Shown: one piece after another, positions 8,033-15,932 of the stretch
How the letters are laid out: every line of letters starts with the position of its first letter
How positions within the stretch are numbered: position 1 is the first letter of the stretch
NCBI GenBank assembly: GCA_040376705.1
Contig: JBEIQE010000001.1
Span: 186,001 to 250,000 of the forward strand
Reading direction: 5' to 3'
Source of the DNA: JBEIQE01 sp040376705
GTDB taxonomy: Bacteria; Pseudomonadota; Alphaproteobacteria; UBA2400
DNA length: 64,000 nucleotides
Made by a program: the position numbers and the translations under genes
Notes under the pieces: generated by a model
What the model saw: only the letters and a program-made list of their open reading frames with translations
Databases searched by the model: none
What the model was told of the DNA's origin: nothing

Positions 8033-8407
8033 ATGGCAGAAGACTGGATGGACAAATTCAAGGCAGCTCTTGCGAGCGATATTCCTCCGCAAGACTACAG
8101 CCAGCTGAGTGCCAAGCAGATTGCTGAAATCGAGGAAGACCTCATCAGCGTTGAAGACCTCGACCCTGAGGATGCGGTTGGCAAGTTCAAAGGCTTCAAC
8201 TTCTACATCTGGCTGGATGAGGCGGCTGAGCCGATTCTCGGTACGCAGAAGTTCAAGATCCTCAAGAGCCGCTTTGCTGTTATGCGTGGTGTGACCGGTT
8301 GTATTCAGGAAGACCGCGAAGTTTTCTACATCAAGGCAACCGGCCATACCTGCGAGAGCCTTGAAAAGGCCATGCGCGCCGAGTGGACAAAGCTGAAGGC
8401 GGAATGA
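8033..8407 (+). CDS. hypothetical protein upstream of maf
   Basis: A soluble, acidic 124-residue protein without signal peptide or membrane segment. The N-terminal half is helical and Glu/Asp-rich (QIAEIEEDLISVEDLDPEDA). The C-terminal half looks like a mixed alpha/beta domain with two cysteines (TGCIQEDREV and GHTCESL). GAGGAT upstream of the ATG is a fair ribosome site. The last bases overlap the maf start (ATGA), so it is translationally coupled to maf and heads a three-gene operon. The family was not recognised. Confidence 0.65.
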   Translation: MAEDWMDKFKAALASDIPPQDYSQLSAKQIAEIEEDLISVEDLDPEDAVGKFKGFNFYIWLDEAAEPILGTQKFKILKSRFAVMRGVTGCIQEDREVFYIKATGHTCESLEKAMRAEWTKLKAE

Positions 8408-8979
8408 GCCAGCTTATTCTGGCGTCATCATCACCGCGCCGCCTGATGCTGCTCGAGCAGATTGGCATCAAGCCCAGTGCGGTTGATCCGGCTGATATTG
8501 ACGAGACCATGCTTAAGGGTGAAAAGGCGCGGCCTTACGTGCTGCGCGTGGCGGCCGAGAAAGCCAGAGTAGTCGCGGCGCGCCATCCGGGGGCTTATGT
8601 GCTGTCAGGTGATACGACCGTCACCATGGGCCAACGCATTTTACATAAGCCAGAGAGCCTTAAGGATGCGGAGTGGTGCTGGTCGCTGCTGCCGGGCCGC
8701 CGCCACCGTATTCTCACCGCCGTTAGCCTGATTGCACCAGATGGCCGGCAGGTGAGCAAGCTGGCCGAAGCCTTTGTGACCTTCCGCAACATGACCAAGC
8801 AGGAAGTGGCTGACTATCTGGCCACTGGCGAATGGCAGGGCGTTGCGGGGGCTTATAAGTATCAGGGTATAGCCGCTAAATACATTCGCGCCACGCAGGG
8901 GAACAGCCCCACCATCATCGGCCTGCCGGTGCATGAAGTAAGCCAGATGCTGACCAGCCTGGGTTATCATGCCGCTTGA
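8404..8979 (+). CDS. maf: Maf-family nucleotide pyrophosphatase
   Basis: Maf proteins hydrolyse non-canonical or modified nucleoside triphosphates (dTTP/UTP or methylated forms) to monophosphates. The signature LASSSPRRLMLLEQIGI opens the protein, and VLSGDTTV supplies the metal-binding aspartate near residue 70. LATGEWQGVAGAYKYQG is the usual C-terminal motif, and the ENKP-type loop here reads HKPES. About 191 residues is the normal length. The start at 8404 overlaps the previous stop. The end overlaps the next gene by 11 bases, giving a coupled operon with an RNase E/G-type protein, an order seen often in alphaproteobacteria. Confidence 0.9.
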   Translation: MSQLILASSSPRRLMLLEQIGIKPSAVDPADIDETMLKGEKARPYVLRVAAEKARVVAARHPGAYVLSGDTTVTMGQRILHKPESLKDAEWCWSLLPGRRHRILTAVSLIAPDGRQVSKLAEAFVTFRNMTKQEVADYLATGEWQGVAGAYKYQGIAAKYIRATQGNSPTIIGLPVHEVSQMLTSLGYHAA

Positions 8980-9823
8980 GCTGTGGGCCGACCGCCAGAA
9001 TCCGCGTACCCGCGTGGCGGTGGTCGACGGCCATAAGCTCGTTGGTCTTGAGATTGATAACGATAAGCTGAGCCCGCGCGCAGGTGCGCGTTATGTGGCT
9101 AAAGTCGCGCGTTTTAACCCCACACTGGGTATCGCCGACCTCGACCTTGGTAATAGTCAAAGTGCATTCCTTAACCTTAAGCGTAAGCCGATTGATCAGG
9201 GCAAGCTGGTGACGGTTGAGTGGGTAGCACCAGCCTTGGGCGATAAGCAGGCGGTGGTGAAGCTGGTGAATACCCCAGCCGAAGGCAAGCCGCGGCTGAT
9301 CGAGAACGGGCCGGATGCCTTCGCGCGCGCGCTGAAGTATGGCGTTATGGCTGCCAAAGTGAGCACACCTGTGCAGCAAAAACGCTTGGCCGAGCTGGGT
9401 CTGGAGACCGAGCTGCATAGCGGCAAGCCTGACCTGTTTGAGCTGATTGATCTCAATACCCAGATTGATGACCTGAAGGAGCGCGTGGTGGCGCTGACGG
9501 GTGGCGGGGAAGTGGTATTCGACCGCACCGAAGTTGGCCATGTGATTGATGTGAATAGCGGCACCGCCACCAATTTGCCTGAGCTGAACAAGGTCGCGCT
9601 GATAGAAATCGCGCGGCAAATCCGTCTGCGCAACCTGAGTGGGATCATCCTGATTGATGTAGTGGGTGAGCGTAAGCGTAACCCTGCCACGCTGCTTGAT
9701 GTGTTGACGGCAGCTGTGAAGGCGGATAGCTGCCAGGTTGATGTCTACGGCATGACCAAGCTCGGGCTGGTTGAATGTACGCGCGTGCGCCGCGGGTATG
9801 AGCTGTTAAGCCTGCTCGGCTGA
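8969..9823 (+). CDS. RNase E/G-family protein, short form
   Basis: The C-terminal half carries the DNase-I-like catalytic core of RNase E/G: GHVIDVNSGTATN contains the metal-binding aspartate, then LIDVVGERKRNP with the second aspartate, then VYGMTKLGLVECTRVRRG. The protein is only 284 residues. It has no recognisable S1 domain at the N-terminus, and it stops before the zinc-link CPxC motif and small domain that mediate tetramer formation in RNase E. Its role is probably RNA processing or decay as a second, minimal RNase E/G paralogue. The gene overlaps maf upstream, and its tail overlaps the convergent O-antigen-ligase-like gene by 18 bases. Confidence 0.8.
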   Translation: MPLELWADRQNPRTRVAVVDGHKLVGLEIDNDKLSPRAGARYVAKVARFNPTLGIADLDLGNSQSAFLNLKRKPIDQGKLVTVEWVAPALGDKQAVVKLVNTPAEGKPRLIENGPDAFARALKYGVMAAKVSTPVQQKRLAELGLETELHSGKPDLFELIDLNTQIDDLKERVVALTGGGEVVFDRTEVGHVIDVNSGTATNLPELNKVALIEIARQIRLRNLSGIILIDVVGERKRNPATLLDVLTAAVKADSCQVDVYGMTKLGLVECTRVRRGYELLSLLG

Positions 9824-11035
9824 GAACGACTGCGCTACACCAACGCCCAACATTATCGCTAAAATCGCAGCATTAGCAGGTGTCTGGAAGCTGAAGTCAA
9901 CCAGCGCATGTGCTGCTGCCTGGGTGAAAATGGCAAAGCCAAGCACGGGGTATATCTTGTTCTGGCGGCGGATGTGGATACCGCGCAGCAGAAACACACC
10001 GATAAGCGCAAAACCGCTAAAGAAAAGAGCGGTTGCAGGCAGGCCGATGGTCGCTGCTATCTCAAGATAGGTTGAATGGGCTTTAGTATAGTTCTGTTTG
10101 ATAGCTGGTGTACGATACTGCAAGAACATCTGTTCATAGGTACCAAGACCATGGCCGGTAAGCGGGGCTGCTTTTATAATACGCAAAGTTGCCAGCCAGA
10201 TTTGCGGGCGGTCATCCTTTAAAAACACGGCATTCTCGGTGCGCTGGATCAACCGCTCACCTACAACCAACACACTGCTTGCAGCAATCAGCGTAGTGAA
10301 GAGTGCCAGTATGAGCAAAGTGCGTTTGGGCAGGCTACGCGAGAACCATAACCCGGCCCATAAGGCGATGAGGCCTAAGCCGATGCTGACGATGCCCGCA
10401 CGCGAGTTGGTAAGGATGATGGCAAGGCAGAGAATACCGCTGCCAAAGAGCGTCGCCCAGAAGCTTGCTGCGGCGTTACGCCAAAGTGCGCGCAGATTAC
10501 CATCTTCGCGGATCACTTCCTGCGCCACGAGCGCCAGAGAGGCGAGCAGGCCCATACCGGCATAGGCTGCGAAGGCGTTACGATTTACAAATGTTCCGGT
10601 AAGGCTATCGGCATAGGCCCATTTTTCGAGCCACAGGATGTGATCGTTACCCAAGGCGTATACACACAGGCCATAGAAGGCATAAAAGCCACATGAATAA
10701 GCGAGCAGCTTTATGGCCTGCCGCGCAAACTGGCTATCACGCCCCAGCTGCAGCGCCAGAATGAAGAGCGCAAAGTAAGTACTGAGCTGCATGAGGCTGG
10801 TGAGGGAGGTAGTTTTATCAACACTCGGCCCTAGCAACCCCCATCCCCAGATGGCTGAGAAACAGCATAAAATTGGGCTTAATCTACGCCACTCAAGCGC
10901 GATTTTACCGTGCCACCCCCAACTGATGAGAGCGCTAGCTGATGCTATAGCTAGTACTGCCTCGAATAGCGGACGATTACTGCCTAAGGGCAGTGGCGTT
11001 AATAGCAGAATGGCAAGCAGCAGAAAACGCGTCAT
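9806..11035 (-). CDS. O-antigen ligase / Wzy-like membrane protein
   Basis: A 409-residue polytopic membrane protein with about ten or more hydrophobic segments. The diagnostic part is the periplasmic loop near residues 285-330: LTGHGLGTYEQMF, then KAHSTYLEIAATIGLP, matching the Wzy_C / O-antigen ligase family with its conserved Gly-His-Gly and His residues. Such proteins join glycan chains to a lipid or other acceptor on the outer face of the inner membrane. No other glycan gene lies nearby, so the acceptor is unknown. Its ATG overlaps the stop of the thiamine-diphosphate enzyme (ATGA), so the two are translated together. Confidence 0.75.
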   Translation of the reverse strand: MTRFLLLAILLLTPLPLGSNRPLFEAVLAIASASALISWGWHGKIALEWRRLSPILCCFSAIWGWGLLGPSVDKTTSLTSLMQLSTYFALFILALQLGRDSQFARQAIKLLAYSCGFYAFYGLCVYALGNDHILWLEKWAYADSLTGTFVNRNAFAAYAGMGLLASLALVAQEVIREDGNLRALWRNAAASFWATLFGSGILCLAIILTNSRAGIVSIGLGLIALWAGLWFSRSLPKRTLLILALFTTLIAASSVLVVGERLIQRTENAVFLKDDRPQIWLATLRIIKAAPLTGHGLGTYEQMFLQYRTPAIKQNYTKAHSTYLEIAATIGLPATALFFSGFALIGVFLLRGIHIRRQNKIYPVLGFAIFTQAAAHALVDFSFQTPANAAILAIMLGVGVAQSFSAEQA

Positions 11036-12690
11036 GCCTTTTGTGCAGCAGCACGAATTTGTGTCAGGGTCTGCTTGGGCGTAAGTGCCTCCACATCCAG
11101 CACAATTTCGATCAGCGCCGGCTGGCCTGTGAGTGTATTGGCGAGCGCGGCCTTGAGAGCAGGGGCGAAATCATCCGTCTTCGTGACTTTATAGCCTTCA
11201 GCGCCATAAGCTTTGGCAAGCGCTACAAAGTCGGGGTTATGCAGATCAGTCGATGAGACACGGCCAGGGAACCGGCGTTCCTGATGCATACGGATGGTGC
11301 CGTAGCTGCTGTTATTCACCACAATAAAGATGGCGCCTGCTTTGTGCTGTACGGCAGTAGCCAGTTCTTGCCCGTGCATCATGTAGCAGCCATCACCGGA
11401 GAAATTGACTACCGTGGTCTCGGGCGAGGTGAGCTTGGCGCCCACAGCCGCCGGCATGCCATAGCCCATGGAGCCTGAGGTGGGGGCAAGCTGTGTGCCG
11501 GGCCGGTAGCGGTGGAAGCGGTGCAGCCATGTCGCATAGTTGCCTGCGCCATTAGTATAAATCGTATCATCTGGCAGCAGAGTAGGCAGGCTCTGAATGA
11601 TCTTGCACATATCAACCGCTGTGGCAGGCGGTAGCGGCTGTTGCCATGCGTCGTAAATCGCGCGGCCTGCTTTTACCCATTTAGCACGGTTGCCCGGTAC
11701 CTTGAGCTGGGCGGCTGCTTTGGCGAATTCAACCGGTCCGCACAGAATAGGCAGGTCAGCCTGATAGACTTTGCCCAGCTCATCGCTGCTGGGGTGAACA
11801 TGCACAAACGGCATGCTGGGAGCTGGAATGCCAAACAGCGTATAGCCTTGGCTGGGGTTTTCGCCAAAACGCGCACCGACTGCGATAACCAGATCGCTCT
11901 GTTTAACGCGCTCAACCAGCTGTGGGTTGATGCCAAGGCCAAACTCACCGCCATAATGCGGGTGGGTATTGTCAAATACATCTTGCCGCCTGAAGCTGGT
12001 GTGCACGGGCAGCATGCAGTTTTCGGCAAACTTGGTGATGTTAGCGGTTGCTTCGGCAGTCCAGCCGCTACCTCCTAAAATCAGCAGCGGGCGTTCGGCA
12101 CGTGAAAGCAGGGCGGCAAGGGCTTCAAGGTCATAAGGCCGCGGAGCCGCATAGGCGGTCATCACCTGCGGCGCGTCTTTAACATCAGCGCTCTCGTTCA
12201 GCACTTCTTCGGGGAAGACCAGCACGACGGGGCCGGGGCGGCCTTGGGTGGCAGTTGCGTAGGCGCGCGCTACATATTCAGGAATACGGGCGGTATCGGT
12301 AATCTCCGCCACACATTTGCACATACCGCCAAACATCTGCTGATAGTCGACTTCTTGAAACGCTTCACGATCGCGGCAATCGAGCCCGACCTGGCCGACG
12401 AGCAGAATAAACGGCGTACTATCCTGTGCAGCAACATGTACGCCGGCTGAGGCGTTAGTCGCCCCCGGACCGCGCGTGACAAAGCATAGGCCCGGCGTAT
12501 GAGTGAGTTTACCGTAAGCCTCGGCCATCATGGCAGCGCCACCCTCTTGGCGGCAGGGGATGAACCTAATGGCAGGCATATCGACCAGCGCATCAAGCGC
12601 GGGCAGGTAACTTTCACCCGGCACGCCAAAGATAAGGCGTGCGCCCTGGGCTGCCAGATTATCGATAAGGATGCGTCCGCCGTTGCGCAT
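11032..12690 (-). CDS. thiamine-diphosphate-dependent enzyme, acetolactate-synthase-like
   Basis: A 552-residue member of the acetolactate synthase / benzoylformate decarboxylase superfamily. The N-terminal PYR domain has GVPGESYLPALDAL and the cofactor-activating glutamate in CRQEGGAAMMAEAYG. The central domain follows. The C-terminal PP domain has the TPP motif from SGDGCYMMH to VVNNSSYG. No regulatory subunit (ilvN type) is beside it, and it lacks the N-terminal targeting or extension of anabolic IlvB. The neighbours (ridA two bases upstream, an O-antigen-ligase-like gene overlapping downstream) are not those of branched-chain synthesis. A catabolic or specialised 2-keto-acid reaction is as likely as acetolactate formation. 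Confidence 0.8.
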   Translation of the reverse strand: MRNGGRILIDNLAAQGARLIFGVPGESYLPALDALVDMPAIRFIPCRQEGGAAMMAEAYGKLTHTPGLCFVTRGPGATNASAGVHVAAQDSTPFILLVGQVGLDCRDREAFQEVDYQQMFGGMCKCVAEITDTARIPEYVARAYATATQGRPGPVVLVFPEEVLNESADVKDAPQVMTAYAAPRPYDLEALAALLSRAERPLLILGGSGWTAEATANITKFAENCMLPVHTSFRRQDVFDNTHPHYGGEFGLGINPQLVERVKQSDLVIAVGARFGENPSQGYTLFGIPAPSMPFVHVHPSSDELGKVYQADLPILCGPVEFAKAAAQLKVPGNRAKWVKAGRAIYDAWQQPLPPATAVDMCKIIQSLPTLLPDDTIYTNGAGNYATWLHRFHRYRPGTQLAPTSGSMGYGMPAAVGAKLTSPETTVVNFSGDGCYMMHGQELATAVQHKAGAIFIVVNNSSYGTIRMHQERRFPGRVSSTDLHNPDFVALAKAYGAEGYKVTKTDDFAPALKAALANTLTGQPALIEIVLDVEALTPKQTLTQIRAAAQKA

Positions 12691-12692
12691 GG

Positions 12693-13154
12693 TTAGTCCG
12701 CCAGCTCGAACATGCCTTCAACCTCAACAGCAGCCGCAAGCGGCAGTGAGGCAACGCCAATGGTGGTGCGGGCGTGGCGCCCAGCCTCGCCAAATACGGC
12801 CTCCATCAGTTCAGAGGCGCCATTCATGACCTTCGGGTGATCGGCAAAGTCAGGCGTGGCAGCAATAAAGCCGCCAAGGCGCACCACACGCTTTACTTTA
12901 TCGAGTGAGCCCGTGGCAGCCTGCAGCTGAGCCAGCAGGTTAATGGCGCAAATGCGTGCAGCTTCTTTGCCTTGCTCGATGCTGACATCCTTACCCAGCA
13001 AGCCAGCCTGCGCCACCTTGCCATCCTGCAGCGGTAGCTGACCCGAGATCACCAGCAAATTGTTCGTGCGCACGAAGGGTACATAAGCTGCAATAGCTGC
13101 AGCAGGTTGCGGAAGCGTGATGCCAAGAGCCTCGAGACGTTGTGCTGCAGACAT
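12693..13154 (-). CDS. RidA-family protein (YjgF/UK114, ~150-residue subtype)
   Basis: RidA proteins hydrolyse reactive enamine/imine intermediates released by PLP enzymes. The 153-residue length matches the longer subtype rather than the 128-residue archetype. The catalytic arginine is present in HARTTIGVASLP and the partner glutamate in AVEVEGMFEL; LVISGQLP is the usual early strand. An AAGGAG site 7 bases before the ATG at 13154 fixes the start; a longer open frame upstream has no support. It stops two bases before the thiamine-diphosphate enzyme starts, so the pair is one transcription unit. Confidence 0.85.
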   Translation of the reverse strand: MSAAQRLEALGITLPQPAAAIAAYVPFVRTNNLLVISGQLPLQDGKVAQAGLLGKDVSIEQGKEAARICAINLLAQLQAATGSLDKVKRVVRLGGFIAATPDFADHPKVMNGASELMEAVFGEAGRHARTTIGVASLPLAAAVEVEGMFELAD

Positions 13155-13174
13155 ATGCTTCTCCTTATGATTAT

Positions 13175-14242
13175 TTAAAAACCCTGAATAGCCCCTTGGC
13201 CAACTAGCCAACGCCCTACGGTTTCGCGCACGGTATTGATATTGGTATCGTTATAATACGGGGTGTAATTGAGGTTGATGCGCTCAACCGTCGTTTTTCT
13301 GCCTGCCAGAGCTACGGCCGGCTCGGCAGCATAACTGGCCAGCTCAAATGCATTAACCGGAAGCACCAGCAGCTTGGCGGTTTCTTCCACATTCGGCAGG
13401 TGGCGTTTAAGCGAGAGGCGGAAGTAGGCCAGCTCCGTGATTTTGGCAACTGCAGGCCTTATCCATTTAGGCCAATCAATCAGGTTATCGATGATTGCTG
13501 AGTCCATATCAGCGGGCGGGTACACAAGTGTGAGGCTACGTGGAATGATACCGCTGCCCTGCATGCCATTTGCCGCTGCGGCTGCAATCAGTGAGCCTGT
13601 GCCAACGCCGATGATGTTAATTCGGTTCGGGTCAGCCTTGATGTTATCGATGCCCCAGCGCGCGATATCAACAATATCGCCGGGAGCTTCGTGCAGGCCA
13701 GCATGCAGGTTATACGCATAGTTGAACGGGTTGGTCGTAAACAGGTTCCAGTAGTCCGACCACGAGCTGGCGTTACGGGCCTGCAGTACAGTAGGTAACA
13801 TGGTGCCGTTTATGCGCGCGCTGCGGGGCGAGCGGTAAATGACAACTGCGTTATAGCCATGCGGCCTGACTTTCTCGATCATCCACTCCGGAGTCATAAA
13901 ACCGGTGACGATGATGGTAAGCGGGATGGGGTTATCCCTCAGATTAGGCGGGGCGATATAATCGACCTGCAATGAGCGATAGTTATGCGTAGTCAGTTTG
14001 GTGCGAAAGGCCCGGCGCGGATATTCGCTGCCAGCCTCAACCCAATCGGCAGGTGAGGCGCTGCGGTAAGGCTTCGGGCCACCTGAAGCGTAATTCAGGC
14101 TGGGGGTTACAACCTCGATGGCAATAACGCTGAAGAGCAGAATGAAAAAGACAAGTTTGAACAGGCCCCAGAGGGGGGCTAGAATTGCCAGCAGCCCGTT
14201 TCGCTTGTGACTTGGCAGAATACTGATTTTATCAGCGGACAT
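13175..14242 (-). CDS. membrane-anchored alpha/beta-hydrolase-like protein lacking the catalytic serine
   Basis: One membrane segment (about residues 17-40) anchors a predicted periplasmic domain of roughly 310 residues. The domain has the hydrolase layout: LTIIVTGFM as the oxyanion strand, YNAVVIYRSPR, then NIIGVGTGSLIAAA where the nucleophile elbow GxSxG would be. Here the serine position is glycine (GVGTG), so ordinary esterase activity is doubtful. Fold by analogy, function unknown. ATG 14242 was chosen; a GTG at 14251 is equally possible, and neither has a good ribosome site. It is upstream of ridA on the same strand with about 20 bases between. Confidence 0.55.
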   Translation of the reverse strand: MSADKISILPSHKRNGLLAILAPLWGLFKLVFFILLFSVIAIEVVTPSLNYASGGPKPYRSASPADWVEAGSEYPRRAFRTKLTTHNYRSLQVDYIAPPNLRDNPIPLTIIVTGFMTPEWMIEKVRPHGYNAVVIYRSPRSARINGTMLPTVLQARNASSWSDYWNLFTTNPFNYAYNLHAGLHEAPGDIVDIARWGIDNIKADPNRINIIGVGTGSLIAAAAANGMQGSGIIPRSLTLVYPPADMDSAIIDNLIDWPKWIRPAVAKITELAYFRLSLKRHLPNVEETAKLLVLPVNAFELASYAAEPAVALAGRKTTVERINLNYTPYYNDTNINTVRETVGRWLVGQGAIQGF

Positions 14243-14327
14243 GCCGCACACTAAACCGGAATATTAAGGGCGACAACCACTAAAAAGCCTGATTCGCTGG
14301 GATAATCATACTCTTAGCTGCAGGTTG

Positions 14328-15191
14328 CTAGTCTATCCGGCTTTTTTCCCACAGGGCTTCGGCCAGCGCGCTGAGCGGGCGGTCGGCCCGCAGTAGCATG
14401 ATTTCGGTTGGCAGGGCTTTGGCATCAGGTAGTGCGGGGATCAGGTAGCCATCGCGCAGGTCATCCGCCACCAGATTCTCGGGCAATAAGGCAGCGCCAT
14501 ACCCCGCCAGTGCCATCCCGCGCGAGAACTCGCTGTTTGGGCTTTCGAATACCACCTTCATGGTTTTCATGCGGGCAGGGCCCAGAGCCCTTTCAATAGA
14601 GGCGTTCAGATATGAACCAGCACGATGCGTAATGAGAGATGTTTTATCATTCTTCAGGCTGGGAGCTTTGACCATAACCAGCCTGTCGCGCCCTATGATT
14701 TGCTGGCGGATATGGCTGTAGTCGTAATTGCGCCGGAAGTTTTTGGTCGAGGCATGCACCACAAAATCGCAGCGGCCGGTGCGCAGATCATCGATGCTGA
14801 TGCGGCTGCGCTGCTGGCTGAGGCGGAAGGTGAGGCCGCGCACCTTGCGCTGCATATCCTTATACCAGTGCGGGAAGAAAACACTGGAGAGTGAGTTGGA
14901 CATTTCGATATGCAGTGCCTTGGGCATGTTGGTAGCCATGCTCTGCATATCAGTAGAAATTGCCTCGGCCATGGCCACCAGCGTTTGCGCATGGCTGAGC
15001 AGGCGCAGGCCTGCAGGCGTAAGGCCCAGCGGGCTGATGGCGCGATTAACCAGCTGCACCTTCAGGCCCTCTTCCAGTGCCTTGATGCGGCGCGAGAAGG
15101 CAGGTTGGGTAACATTCCGCGCTCCAGCCGCCTTGGAGAATGACCTCTGTTCGGCCAGAGCGATAATGTCTTTTGCGTCGGCAAGTTCCAT
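14328..15191 (-). CDS. LysR-type transcriptional regulator
   Basis: A 287-residue LysR regulator. The N-terminal winged helix-turn-helix is typical: LAEQRSFSKAAGARNVTQPA then FSRRIKALEEGLKVQLVNR, followed by a linker helix. The effector-binding region is a periplasmic-binding-protein-like fold of two halves. Binding target and ligand are not shown by the sequence. Genes of this class often act on a divergent neighbour, but here both neighbours run the same way: the hydrolase-like gene lies downstream after about 85 bases, and the histidine phosphatase stops 15 bases upstream. Confidence 0.88.
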   Translation of the reverse strand: MELADAKDIIALAEQRSFSKAAGARNVTQPAFSRRIKALEEGLKVQLVNRAISPLGLTPAGLRLLSHAQTLVAMAEAISTDMQSMATNMPKALHIEMSNSLSSVFFPHWYKDMQRKVRGLTFRLSQQRSRISIDDLRTGRCDFVVHASTKNFRRNYDYSHIRQQIIGRDRLVMVKAPSLKNDKTSLITHRAGSYLNASIERALGPARMKTMKVVFESPNSEFSRGMALAGYGAALLPENLVADDLRDGYLIPALPDAKALPTEIMLLRADRPLSALAEALWEKSRID

Positions 15192-15205
15192 GTGGTTAGT
15201 CTAGG

Positions 15206-15838
15206 TCATGCCGCTGCCGCTGCAAAGCCCGGGATGAGCTTGCCGTGGTGCGAAAAGCCAAAACGTATGCGGGCGGTATTGGGCATGTCTATGGCATTGC
15301 GCGAGTCGTTAACAGCAGCCATCAGCTCTTTACCGCTTAATTCCGGACGGGTCATACGGGTGAACAGCGCACGCATGAACATACCATGCGAGAAAACCAT
15401 GGCATAGCTGCAGTTAAGCTGACCAAGCCGCCCGATGGTATCGTCAAGACGGGCGGCAAGCTGGTTGAAAGATTCAGCCCCCTCACCATCGACATAGTCA
15501 GGATCGTTCCGGCCCCAGTATCCTGCGTTATCTGACTGGCGATCACTCCAGTTTTTGCCGGGGTATTTATGCGTCGCTAGCTGAGTAAACTCATGCACCG
15601 GCCATACTTCAACCGGTACATGCGGGAAGCGGGTAATTGTAGGGGCCGCTGTCTGTTGCGTGCGCAGGTAAGGCGAAACCACGATCAGCTCTGGCGGGCG
15701 GGTGCCATCGATACGCGCTGCGACGGCCAGAGCCTGCTTGTGCCCAAGTGGGGTGAGGGGAATGTTATCTGGCCCGTTTGTAATAGGCTGGCCAGCGTTT
15801 GCGGTGCTTTCACCGTGGCGGATGATATCTATAATCAT
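15206..15838 (-). CDS. histidine phosphatase-superfamily protein
   Basis: A phosphoglycerate-mutase-like phosphatase of about 210 residues. The catalytic RHG motif is at the N-terminus (IIDIIRHGESTANAG), with the phosphohistidine at about residue 8. VVSPYLRTQQTA gives the second arginine, a glutamate lies in DGEGAESFNQ, and the second histidine is in VFSHGMFMRA. All four catalytic positions are present. The start with an AAGGAGAG site is preferred over a longer frame that would add 22 unlikely residues. The substrate is unknown; the family covers sugar phosphates, nucleotides and phosphoproteins. Confidence 0.85.
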   Translation of the reverse strand: MIIDIIRHGESTANAGQPITNGPDNIPLTPLGHKQALAVAARIDGTRPPELIVVSPYLRTQQTAAPTITRFPHVPVEVWPVHEFTQLATHKYPGKNWSDRQSDNAGYWGRNDPDYVDGEGAESFNQLAARLDDTIGRLGQLNCSYAMVFSHGMFMRALFTRMTRPELSGKELMAAVNDSRNAIDMPNTARIRFGFSHHGKLIPGFAAAAA

Positions 15839-15932
15839 GTTGCTCTCCTTTGATGGAGGCAACATGACGAGATAGGGCGCGGTTGTTAAATGCCGCTTTG
15901 GCAACCGCCTATGCCGCTAAAGCATATGCAGC

